Shown: piece after piece, positions 26,585 to 33,897 of the stretch
How positions within the stretch are numbered: the stretch's first letter is position 1
How the letters are laid out: each line of letters starts with the position of its first letter
Assembly: GCA_000508965.1 (NCBI GenBank)
Contig: BAHV02000025.1
Span: 5,177 to 69,176, forward strand
Direction: 5' to 3'
DNA length: 64,000 bases
Source: Dielma sp000508965
GTDB taxonomy: Bacteria > Bacillota_I > Bacilli_A > Erysipelotrichales > Erysipelotrichaceae
The notes under the pieces: model-generated
Databases searched by the model: none
What the model was told of the DNA's origin: nothing
The model's input: only the letters and a program-made list of their open reading frames with translations
Program-made: the position numbers and the translations under genes

Positions 26585-28420
26585 CTATTTCCAGCTCATG
26601 TCACAAATAATTTGTGCCCAAGAAGCAAATGGAGTAGTATTAAAGCCATTCAGATCAGCATCAGCAAAATCATAGTATTGGTTTGCATAAATAGGAACCA
26701 TCGGCATAATATCATTCCACTTAACCTGATATTCAACCCAGATGTCCGCAAACGTTTCAGTATCTTCAGAAGATGTATGTCTTAAACGTTGAATGATTTC
26801 ATCAAGTTCAGGATCACATGTATTTGTAGGATTTGTAGGTGTTCCTGCAAAGTCACATGCATATGAAGAATAGTAAGGGTCTGGTGCATCAGAGAAGTTT
26901 GTAGCCATGTTGAAAGTATTATACTTTCTTTCACCCTCTGGTTTAGTTGCGCCATAATAGTAAGCATCTAACAGACCTGCAAAGTCAGTTCTTTCAATAT
27001 TGAAATGGATACCAACCTTAGGTGCGTTTTGTTTCAGCTGCAGTTCGATTGTATCCGTTACTGGATTGTCATTAGTACCTAAGTGAGTAATTGTTAATTC
27101 TTCACCAGCAGCGTTGTGACGGTAATAACCTTCACCAGCTTTAGTTACGTCAAACGGAGTAACACCGTCTGCTTCAAATTTATAAGAAGAATTGTCTAAT
27201 TCAGCATTTGCTTTATCGATTGAGAAAGCGTAGTTGATCAGCTTAGAATCTAATTCAGCTTTCTTAACTTGATAAGTCCAGTATGCAGTAGCATAGTCAG
27301 AGTTAACAGTTGTACCGTAACCACCAAGGATATTGTTGATCAAATCATCTTTATCCAAAATGTAGGCGATAGCGTGACGTACTTCTTTTTCTTTAGTAGC
27401 GCCGAAGTCTGTGTGCATAGGAACGTTACCAAAACCGTTACGAGCATAAGTAGATTCCTGAACATTTTCAGCAGCTTTTGCTTTTTCGATCTTGTCGCCT
27501 TCTACAACACCTTGAACGATGTCTACTTCACCATTAACCAGCATATCAACATCTAATGTAGCATTAACTGTCTTTACGATGATTGTTTCGATAGATGGAG
27601 TTTTCTTATCCCAAGTACCGGCGAAGTTATCATTTTTAACAAGTTTAACTTGTTTGTTTTCAAATGAGATAAAGCTGTAAGGTCCGCAGCTTACTGTTGG
27701 AGCGAAACGATAGTCGCTGCCAAATTTATTAACCGCTTCAGCCAGATCACCCACTAATTTAGAACCTTCATCAGTTGATTCAATAGTAGCATCTGGTGCT
27801 AAAACATGCATTGGATATGGATAAACACGCATGAAGCTCAGTTCCCAGAAATATGGCAGCTGATCTTTAGATACAGTTACTGAGAATGTTGAATCATCAA
27901 TCTTCTTAACACCGCCTAAAACATCAGTTGCACCTGTGTGATAAGCTTCATAATCAACGAAGTTTTCACCTAATGATTCAGATGCACCTGCAGCTACTAA
28001 TTGTGGAGAACCACCAACTAAATAAGCAAATACATAATCATCAGCGGTTACTGGTTCGCCGTCATTCCATTTTAAACCATCATTTAAAGTCCATGTATAA
28101 ACTGTGTTGCCATCAGCATCTTCAGATTTAACAAGTTCTTTAATAACTGTTTCATCAACGATCCATTCACCTTCAGATGTGAAAGCAACCGGTGAATATC
28201 CATGAATTAAATCACGAACATTCTTGTCATATGAACTGTTTCCGAAACCTTCAGATTGGTGGAAATCACCGTTCATATCAAATGTTGCGACAACTAACTC
28301 TTTACCTGCATTTGCAGAGCCACCGTTATTGGCATCACCATTGCCATTACCGCTGCCGTTATTGCTGCATCCAGCTAAAGCCATTAGCGCAACCATACAA
28401 ACTGCTACTAACTTTTTCAT
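26585..28420 (-). CDS. oppA: OppA-like oligopeptide-binding lipoprotein
   Basis: 611 residues. Lipoprotein signal with lipobox LAGC followed by a Gly/Asn-rich linker (SNNGSGNGNGDANNGG). The body is an SBP family 5 protein (YSFISFENKQVKLVKNDNF, HAIAYILDKDDLI, ATNFSDAPDPYYSSYACDF). It captures peptides at the cell surface for OppBCDF. Start at 28420 (MKKLVAVC) has GGAGGG 9 bases upstream, which removes 7 residues from the longest frame. First gene of the opp transcript with a clear promoter at 28462-28490. Confidence 0.94.
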   Translation of the reverse strand: MKKLVAVCMVALMALAGCSNNGSGNGNGDANNGGSANAGKELVVATFDMNGDFHQSEGFGNSSYDKNVRDLIHGYSPVAFTSEGEWIVDETVIKELVKSEDADGNTVYTWTLNDGLKWNDGEPVTADDYVFAYLVGGSPQLVAAGASESLGENFVDYEAYHTGATDVLGGVKKIDDSTFSVTVSKDQLPYFWELSFMRVYPYPMHVLAPDATIESTDEGSKLVGDLAEAVNKFGSDYRFAPTVSCGPYSFISFENKQVKLVKNDNFAGTWDKKTPSIETIIVKTVNATLDVDMLVNGEVDIVQGVVEGDKIEKAKAAENVQESTYARNGFGNVPMHTDFGATKEKEVRHAIAYILDKDDLINNILGGYGTTVNSDYATAYWTYQVKKAELDSKLINYAFSIDKANAELDNSSYKFEADGVTPFDVTKAGEGYYRHNAAGEELTITHLGTNDNPVTDTIELQLKQNAPKVGIHFNIERTDFAGLLDAYYYGATKPEGERKYNTFNMATNFSDAPDPYYSSYACDFAGTPTNPTNTCDPELDEIIQRLRHTSSEDTETFADIWVEYQVKWNDIMPMVPIYANQYYDFADADLNGFNTTPFASWAQIICDMSWK

Positions 28421-28461
28421 TAAAGAATTCCCTCCTATCAACTTATATTGATAATGTAATC

Positions 28462-28490
28462 ATTATACATAACAACCCTTGATTTTACAA
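28462..28490 (-). promoter_or_regulatory. opp operon promoter
   Basis: Minus-strand -35 TTGTAA (28490-28485), 17-bp spacer, -10 TATAAT (28467-28462), expected start near 28455. The initial transcribed region contains ATAATG/CATTAT inverted copies (28451-28466) overlapping the -10. The rest of the 236-base gap to 28656 is AT-rich; I see no clear terminator for the upstream radical SAM genes, so read-through into opp is possible. Confidence 0.75.
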
Positions 28491-28656
28491 GCCTTATTCA
28501 CATTTTTGTGACTTGTATAACATTATTTTCCTGTATTTCCATAATGTTTATCGCCTATTTTCAAACGTTTTTACAATATTTGTTTTAATTTTCATAATTT
28601 TTCATGCTACATAACAATCTTTTTTTAACCGCTAATTAAAATTTGTTAAATCAACT

Positions 28657-30156
28657 TTATTCCTGCAGTCTTTCATAATCCCCATTGTCAATTAGGTACT
28701 TAATAACTTCGAGCATTTCTTCCTTATTACAGGTTACTTTATCTATTGACCCATTTTTAGTATAGTTTTCAAACTTACATTTTCCCTTGCATATAATGTC
28801 AAAAGGACAGCCATTACAAATCTTCTTTGTTTGTTCCTTAACTAAATTAACTTTATCATATACATCTGAATCCTTTAAGTTTGCAATTACAAATTCATTA
28901 GTCCCCATTGCCTCATTGCAGTGATAAATGTCTCCATTATTATTGATAACAATATTATCATAGTAATTACAAAAATCTGTTTGCATAAAGTTTGAAACAT
29001 ATACATCAAAGGAATTACGTATTCGCCTTAAGAATTGATCAGCAATAGTTATCTTAAAGCTATATTCTTTTAGCTTTAACAGCGACTGCAATAAATCTAT
29101 TAGTCTTATTTGCTTAAATTTACTGTTATCCTTACAGCTTACTAAATGTAATTCCAGTTTAAAAAATTTAGTATAATTTTTTAATTTATTTTCTATTTCC
29201 TCACACAATTCTGATAGATATGCAATATTATCATAATCTAAATTAACTCTGAGTTTTACATAAAACTCATTTTCAACCAACATCTTGACATTATTTATAA
29301 TTAATTCAAAGCTGCCATTTCTAAATATTCTACGCTTATCATGGATTTTTTTAGGTCCATCTAACGTAATAGTAAAACAAGATATTTGATGTCTGTATTT
29401 GCTTAGTAATGAGAAATAATTATCGATTCCTAAGCCATTAGTTATAAATTCATACTCAACATTGTTTAAATGCAGTTTTAAGAAATCTTCAATAAATGCA
29501 TAATTTTCTTCTAACAATGGTTCTCCTCCATAGAAAACCAAAGTAATGAAATTTTGCTCACTTAATTTTTTTATATATTCAATAGTTTGATGTTTAATAT
29601 CACTCGGCATAATGTCAATCGTTTTATTATGTTCAAAGCAATAGATACAATTCATATTACATCTAAATGAATTTATTAAATAAACACGTTTATTATATGT
29701 ATTTGCATTAATATCTTTAACATTACTTTCTTGCATGGGTGTAATAATATCTCGAATTCTTAATTCAAATAAATCATTTTTATTTAATGTTGAGACACAA
29801 CCATTCAGCAAAATATTATATATTGAGGAAGTAAGTTGATAAATTTCACCTTGGGACAAATTTACAATATACTTATAGCCGTTATATTCCATCAAATAGC
29901 TATAATCATTTAACTCATATTTTAAAAAGTGACGTTCTGATATCAAATTCTTTTCTAGCAATAATTTCATTATAACATCATATTCGTTACTTATATGATA
30001 TACTTCATTGTCTAAAAGTTTGCGTAATAACTCAATCATTTTACCAGTGAATTCATACAAATTGTTTTGCAGCTTTAAATATATTTTCCCCTCAGACAAT
30101 CTATAAAATTTAATACAATCATTTTCTGTATATGTTCTACCAGCATATTCAATCAT
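28657..30156 (-). CDS. Radical SAM/SPASM peptide maturase with N-terminal RRE (PqqD-like) region
   Basis: 499 residues. Radical SAM cluster motif CNMNCIYC (about residues 167-174), GGEPLLE motif next, and a C-terminal SPASM domain with cysteines in DFCNYYDN, YHCNEAMG, CNGCPFDIICKGKC and VTCNK, enough for auxiliary iron-sulfur clusters. Residues 1-75 (IYLKLQNNLYEFTG... LLLEKNLI) resemble a PqqD/RRE winged helix that binds leader peptides; residues 80-140 resemble the usual N-terminal domain of peptide maturases. It would modify a ribosomal peptide; the obvious substrate is the 31-residue peptide at 31466-31561. AAGAAGG site overlaps the stop of the preceding gene (12-base gap). Markedly AT-richer than its neighbours. 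Exact chemistry unknown. Confidence 0.85.
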   Translation of the reverse strand: MIEYAGRTYTENDCIKFYRLSEGKIYLKLQNNLYEFTGKMIELLRKLLDNEVYHISNEYDVIMKLLLEKNLISERHFLKYELNDYSYLMEYNGYKYIVNLSQGEIYQLTSSIYNILLNGCVSTLNKNDLFELRIRDIITPMQESNVKDINANTYNKRVYLINSFRCNMNCIYCFEHNKTIDIMPSDIKHQTIEYIKKLSEQNFITLVFYGGEPLLEENYAFIEDFLKLHLNNVEYEFITNGLGIDNYFSLLSKYRHQISCFTITLDGPKKIHDKRRIFRNGSFELIINNVKMLVENEFYVKLRVNLDYDNIAYLSELCEEIENKLKNYTKFFKLELHLVSCKDNSKFKQIRLIDLLQSLLKLKEYSFKITIADQFLRRIRNSFDVYVSNFMQTDFCNYYDNIVINNNGDIYHCNEAMGTNEFVIANLKDSDVYDKVNLVKEQTKKICNGCPFDIICKGKCKFENYTKNGSIDKVTCNKEEMLEVIKYLIDNGDYERLQE

Positions 30157-30168
30157 AATCGTACCTTC

Positions 30169-31389
30169 TTACAATTGAATATTATGCTCTAGCATTAAAT
30201 ATTTAGGATAGAATTTTTCATAATATTCTTTACAGCATAACTTTCTACAAGGGCCTTCACCTAAACACAAAGGAAAAAATTTGCATTTATCATCAATATT
30301 GCAGGACATTTTTATATTAACTTTATTCTTGATTATTTTCCCATTTTCAATACAGCCAATCGCTTGATCATATATAAATCCTATACATGGGTACAAGTTT
30401 AAATTTTCATCAACACATAATGTTGAATCATTATAGGCAGCACACAATCCATATTCATGTAAATGGGAAATTTTAAAATCATTATGTTTAGCAAATACAT
30501 TTAAATTATACATACATTCTTCCGACTCCATGCTAACTTCTCTACACTGCTTACATTTATTATCTATAATTGGACAAAAAGCAATGAACTTTAAAACATT
30601 ATTGATTTTATCATTTTTTAATCTATGCATAAAATCTATAATTTTTTCATAATCTTCAGCAATTAAATTTATTCTTAAGATGAATTTAAAAGGAAACAAA
30701 AAAGCATATTTCAATAATGTATTATATATATCATTATACGTACCTTTGCCATTTTTATAAGGTCTATTAATGTTATGATTGGACTCATTTGCATCAATCG
30801 TAATTTGGATACTATCCAATTTCCCCATTATTTCATTTTCGCCTTCCAATAAAGTTCCATTAGTTATAAGTGTTATTTGAAATTTTAAATCATTAGTTTC
30901 TAAAGTTCTTAAGTCATCCACTATCTTTAGAATTAATGGTTTATTAAGCATTGGCTCGCCACCATACAACACCACCTGTATGTTTCTGCTTTCGGTATTA
31001 ATTATATCATTTATTATGACTTCTTTTATTTTTTCCCAGTTTTCAAAACTTAACATCCGCTTATTATGAATAAACTTTCGTGAATTTTCTATACAATACC
31101 AACAATTCAAATTACAAGAAGATGTTAATGAAATTATTATATTGGATGATTTATGTGAATTTATAGCATTTAATAATTCGTACTGTAATAAATTCTTTTC
31201 ATATTCATAACTTTCAGTAATGATTTTATTTTTTATAAACAAATCTAATGTATTTTTATCTAATTTTTCAAATTGTTCATCTTTTAAAATTTCATATATT
31301 GAAGTTGATATTTTCATTAAGCATTTAGAAAAAGAGTTAAACAATAACTGATTATCCGCATAAAAAATATTATAATTAGAAGACTTCAT
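30169..31389 (-). CDS. Second radical SAM/SPASM peptide maturase
   Basis: 406 residues. Cluster motif CNLNCWYC (about residues 93-100), GGEPMLNKP, and a Cys-rich SPASM tail (LCAAYND, LCVDENLNLYPC, MSCNIDDKCKFFPLCLGEGPC, LCCKEYY). N-terminal ~80 residues match the maturase N-domain (KISTSIYEILKDEQ). The ATG at 31395 touches the GGAGA site (31396-31400), whereas ATG 31389 (MKSSNYN) has 6-base spacing, so 31389 is chosen. It follows the small peptide gene after a 28-bp palindrome and precedes the first maturase by 12 bases. Not closely similar to the other maturase beyond shared motifs, suggesting two different modifications. Confidence 0.85.
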   Translation of the reverse strand: MKSSNYNIFYADNQLLFNSFSKCLMKISTSIYEILKDEQFEKLDKNTLDLFIKNKIITESYEYEKNLLQYELLNAINSHKSSNIIISLTSSCNLNCWYCIENSRKFIHNKRMLSFENWEKIKEVIINDIINTESRNIQVVLYGGEPMLNKPLILKIVDDLRTLETNDLKFQITLITNGTLLEGENEIMGKLDSIQITIDANESNHNINRPYKNGKGTYNDIYNTLLKYAFLFPFKFILRINLIAEDYEKIIDFMHRLKNDKINNVLKFIAFCPIIDNKCKQCREVSMESEECMYNLNVFAKHNDFKISHLHEYGLCAAYNDSTLCVDENLNLYPCIGFIYDQAIGCIENGKIIKNKVNIKMSCNIDDKCKFFPLCLGEGPCRKLCCKEYYEKFYPKYLMLEHNIQL

Positions 31390-31429
31390 GACCATTCTCC
31401 TTTTTTATTTCTAAATTCATACTCATATT

Positions 31430-31457
31430 AATTAAGACGTCAATTGACGTCTTAATT
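31430..31457. repeat. Perfect 28-bp palindrome between peptide gene and maturases
   Basis: AATTAAGACGTC (31430-31441), centre AATT, then GACGTCTTAATT (31446-31457); every position pairs. In the transcript it forms a 12-bp stem 8 bases after the peptide stop codon and about 40 bases before the maturase start. No strong T-tract follows, so it is likely a partial terminator or RNA-stability element that keeps the peptide mRNA in excess. Confidence 0.9.
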
Positions 31458-31465
31458 TTATATCA

Positions 31466-31561
31466 TCATTTACAAATTTGTTCAGCATGAGCTACACAGC
31501 CAACTGGTGCTTCAATAGCCGCAAATCCTTCAGCTAAAACTACTACTTTCTTTTCTTCCAT
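31466..31561 (-). CDS. 31-residue RiPP precursor candidate (two-cysteine peptide)
   Basis: Small gene directly before two radical SAM maturases. It begins MEEKKVVVLAEG and ends PVGCVAHAEQICK, with Cys22 and Cys30 near the C-terminus and a charged/hydrophobic leader-like N-terminus. AAAGGAG lies at 31572-31578, about 10 bases before the ATG. No signal peptide, no double-glycine site and no similarity that I recognise to sactipeptide, ranthipeptide (SCIFF), streptide or PQQ precursors. Two cysteines seven residues apart are possible donors or acceptors for thioether or other radical SAM cross-links. Precursor status is inferred from size, position, ribosome site and maturase neighbours. Confidence 0.75.
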   Translation of the reverse strand: MEEKKVVVLAEGFAAIEAPVGCVAHAEQICK

Positions 31562-31578
31562 AAAATTGTTCTCCTTTC

Positions 31579-31670
31579 TTACACAAATATTGTAAGCCCT
31601 TACTTATGTTTATTTCAACCCTATTTTTAAATTATTTTTACCTAAAAACAGGGCTAATTAACGCTAATTA
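31579..31670 (-). promoter_or_regulatory. Promoter and repeat-rich control region of the RiPP cassette
   Basis: Minus-strand -35 TTGAAA (31618-31613), 18-bp spacer and -10 TACAAT (31594-31589). CTTACA/TGTAAG (within 31579-31597) overlaps the -10. Immediately upstream of the -35, CCCTATTTTT (31619-31628) and AAAAACAGGG (31644-31653) form an inverted repeat with one mismatch, and GCTAATTA occurs twice with a 10-bp period (31653-31660 and 31663-31670). The pattern suggests regulated expression; the regulator is not in the cassette. The rest of the gap (31671-31849) is AT-rich with nothing I recognise. Confidence 0.5.
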
Positions 31671-31849
31671 CTCTATTGAAAAAAGCACAATTTCAGCACT
31701 AGTTTGTTTACATTTTCACCCTTGATTATTTGAATTTTCCATATATTGCATAATAAACCTCTTACTGACACTAATTGCAGCGCTTGATTCATTTTATTAA
31801 TCAAGAATTAATTATTTGTTTTATTATCATCTATCGTTAATTTTTCATT

Positions 31850-31887
31850 AAAAAAAGAACACTTTCAGCCTCTTGCTGTCCGTGTTC
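31850..31887 (-). terminator. Intrinsic terminator of the Ntn-hydrolase gene
   Basis: Minus-strand GAACAC (31887-31882) pairs with GTGTTC (31862-31857), with an inner CAGC/GCTG pairing, followed by seven T. It separates the hydrolase gene from the RiPP cassette. Confidence 0.88.
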
Positions 31888-31893
31888 CCTTCC

Positions 31894-32958
31894 TTATTTA
31901 TTCAAAATGTACGTATACGGAGTATCATATTTCATGCCGATACTGATTGTAGCACTCAATTCACTCTGATTATAAATGATTGACCATTGAGTGCCTGTCA
32001 TTTCATTTTCATCATTCATATGCAGCGGCTGAGAAACGGCTTCCAATAGATTCATGCCTTCTGCCTCACTCAAAATACCTTTATTTTCTGTCAATGTCTT
32101 CTCCAGAGTCGCATAACGATCCTGTCCTTTGCCAAAGTCATAATCACCCGGTGTCAGCAGAAAGTTGGTGGCAGCCTGCCAATTGCCGTTCATTTCAACA
32201 ATACTTATTTCATTATCAACATATTCTACGACAACTGATTTCCCGTTTGCATCGGCTATTTGAAAATGATAACTGCTGTTTGCGGATGAGTGCATGTCAT
32301 ATTGTTTCAGCAAAGCGACTGCTTCATCAACGGTTGCCGCCTTATCTAATACCAGCCGCACTGCCGTCGTCGTAGTAATGTCAATTTTATCGGTTTGCTG
32401 ATTTGTTGCCTCGGTAGGTATCAGCAATACACCGATGGCCAAGCCCTTTTCATTAATGCCGTCAAGCGGTGCATAAGGGGCCGCCAATGTAATAATGCTT
32501 GATAATAAGCCATCCGGCAATTTTTCTTCATTATAACCTAAAAAGCCTAAATTAACCGTTGAAAAAGAAGCATAGCCATTATCTGGCTGCGTTTTCACAA
32601 ATAAAGCCGGTGAGTATGTTAAATCAAAGTTTCTGCCGAATATTTTTGCGCCATCCGGAGTGGCCGCATTAAAGGTTGAACAGCCAAGATTAGGAATGCT
32701 GAATTCTACTGGTATTCCCTTTAGAAGTTTTGCAGATACAAATTGTATCAGTTCGCCATCCGTACTGGCACCGGCTGCCAGAAAATCATCAAAACCATAA
32801 TCGCCTTTATACTCCATTGTATATAATGCGTAATCATCTACTTTTTTCATTGACTGAAGCGTTGCCAGTTCATTATGGAACATAGCATAGAAACTGCCCA
32901 CAAGGACAACTGCTGCACACGCGGTACCAATGAGCAATCGTTTAACTATTTTGTTCAT
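31894..32958 (-). CDS. Membrane-anchored Ntn-hydrolase (choloylglycine hydrolase / linear amide C-N hydrolase family)
   Basis: 354 residues. One N-terminal membrane helix (about 8-28) then an extracytoplasmic Ntn domain. The likely nucleophile is the Cys in NLGCSTFNAATPDG (about residue 93), followed by the family motif GRNFDLTY; GLAIGVLL and the LLTPGDYDFGKGQDRY region also fit. Relatives cleave amide bonds of bile salts, penicillin V, N-acyl lactones or N-acyl amino acids. In most bile salt hydrolases the Cys is residue 2 and cytosolic; here it is internal, so activation would need removal of the upstream segment, as in acid ceramidase-like relatives. GGAGGG ribosome site; own promoter and operator-like repeat upstream. 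Substrate unknown. Confidence 0.85.
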   Translation of the reverse strand: MNKIVKRLLIGTACAAVVLVGSFYAMFHNELATLQSMKKVDDYALYTMEYKGDYGFDDFLAAGASTDGELIQFVSAKLLKGIPVEFSIPNLGCSTFNAATPDGAKIFGRNFDLTYSPALFVKTQPDNGYASFSTVNLGFLGYNEEKLPDGLLSSIITLAAPYAPLDGINEKGLAIGVLLIPTEATNQQTDKIDITTTTAVRLVLDKAATVDEAVALLKQYDMHSSANSSYHFQIADANGKSVVVEYVDNEISIVEMNGNWQAATNFLLTPGDYDFGKGQDRYATLEKTLTENKGILSEAEGMNLLEAVSQPLHMNDENEMTGTQWSIIYNQSELSATISIGMKYDTPYTYILNK

Positions 32959-33003
32959 AAGCCCTCCTATAAATGACCGTTAAATAAAATTAGTCATGTT
33001 TAG

Positions 33004-33032
33004 AGTTTACTACTTCTGCATGCTTCTGTCAA
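33004..33032 (-). promoter_or_regulatory. Promoter of the Ntn-hydrolase gene
   Basis: Minus-strand -35 TTGACA (33032-33027), 17-bp spacer, -10 TAAACT (33009-33004), about 45 bases before the start codon. Confidence 0.75.
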
Positions 33033-33037
33033 CAGAA

Positions 33038-33066
33038 TATTGACTATATTGTTATATTAGTCAATA
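33038..33066. promoter_or_regulatory. Inverted repeat (operator candidate) abutting the hydrolase promoter
   Basis: TATTGACTA (33038-33046) and TAGTCAATA (33058-33066) are perfect inverted copies with an 11-base spacer, 5 bases upstream of the -35. The half-site recurs imperfectly in the -35 itself (TTGACA). This shape suits a dimeric TetR- or MarR-type regulator; none is encoded next door. Confidence 0.55.
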
Positions 33067-33069
33067 TAA

Positions 33070-33096
33070 AGAACTCCTTCATAAAAGAAGGATTCT
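33070..33096 (-). terminator. Intrinsic terminator of the LytTR-bactofilin transcript
   Basis: Minus-strand AGAATCCTTC (33096-33087) pairs with GAAGGAGTTCT (33080-33070) over a 6-base loop, followed by TTATATT. Confidence 0.65.
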
Positions 33097-33197
33097 GTGT
33101 ATGTATGAATACCACATCATTCGCCTCGATTAGAAGGAGCTGATTATAATCATAAAATGAAGACCGTTCACATCCAATACATACTCTTTATATAATC

Positions 33198-33851
33198 TCA
33201 AGCAATTACTTCTGAAGAATCTTCCGGCTCTTCCTCATTTTCCATGCCCGCTAAAATAGAGCTGGTTGTTTCATCGATAAAAGCTGAGCGATCTACTTCA
33301 ATCTCTGATGGCTCAGGCGCAGCTTTCGTTTCAATACTGCCGACAATCTGCGCGCCCTGCGCGATACTGATCTGTCTGGCTGTTATATTGCCCTGCACAA
33401 CCGCCTGCGCATTAATTGTCACTTCTTCATCAGCAACCGTATTCCCCTTTAAATAGCCATCTATCGTTACCATTTTCGCTGATATATCACCGGTAATCGA
33501 TGTATCACAATCAATCATGACCTTACTTTCAGATACAATATTTCCTGTATAAGAAGCATGCTGAAAAAGTACATTCACTGCCTTTACATCGCCTTTCACC
33601 TTACCATTGATACGGATCGTACCCTGTGATTCAATATCACCCATGACTTCACCATTTAATTCAAAATCTTCACGGCTTTTAATATTACCGATTATCACAA
33701 CATCTGATGATATAACAGTAGCCGTGTTTTTCTTCACTGTGTTGGAAAGCGGCGGCGCAGTTCTGAGCTGCGTTTTCTCCTCATTACCCCCAATCCCCAT
33801 TTTCTTTGCTAAATCACCAAAGTTTGATTTTGGATTATTAAATGTACTCAT
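33198..33851 (-). CDS. Bactofilin (polymer-forming cytoskeletal protein)
   Basis: 217 residues. Central beta-helix of short glycine-containing repeats (VVIIGNIKSREDFELNGEV, GTIRINGKVKGDV, KVMIDCDTSITGDIS, VTINAQAVVQGNIT) flanked by a disordered N-terminus and an acidic tail (AGMENEEEPEDSSEV). Bactofilins form non-nucleotide filaments that localise cell-envelope or morphogenesis functions. Start at 33851 follows GGAGGAAAATT; the longer frame to 33974 overlaps the LytTR gene and is not needed. Follows the LytTR regulator by 46 bases, so probably co-transcribed. An imperfect hairpin with AACTGT/ACAGTT halves lies in the gap around 33873-33899. Confidence 0.9.
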   Translation of the reverse strand: MSTFNNPKSNFGDLAKKMGIGGNEEKTQLRTAPPLSNTVKKNTATVISSDVVIIGNIKSREDFELNGEVMGDIESQGTIRINGKVKGDVKAVNVLFQHASYTGNIVSESKVMIDCDTSITGDISAKMVTIDGYLKGNTVADEEVTINAQAVVQGNITARQISIAQGAQIVGSIETKAAPEPSEIEVDRSAFIDETTSSILAGMENEEEPEDSSEVIA

Positions 33852-33897
33852 AATTTTCCTCCTAGATTTATCTTTAACTGTTTTATACAGTTTAAAG

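Noticed and set aside
21079..28420. opp operon as dedicated exporter of the RiPP product
   Set aside because: OppABCDF with a binding lipoprotein is an importer, has its own promoter and a different base composition from the cassette. Uptake of a matured peptide signal is conceivable but there is no direct evidence.
28580..28610. CodY-like box (AATTTTCATAATTTTTC) upstream of opp
   Set aside because: Several mismatches to the CodY consensus and upstream of a clear promoter in very AT-rich DNA; not supportable.
31676..31795. 39-codon minus-strand frame upstream of the RiPP peptide (begins MNQALQLVSVRG)
   Set aside because: No ribosome binding site, no maturase-like pattern, and it overlaps the likely control region; treated as chance frame in AT-rich DNA.
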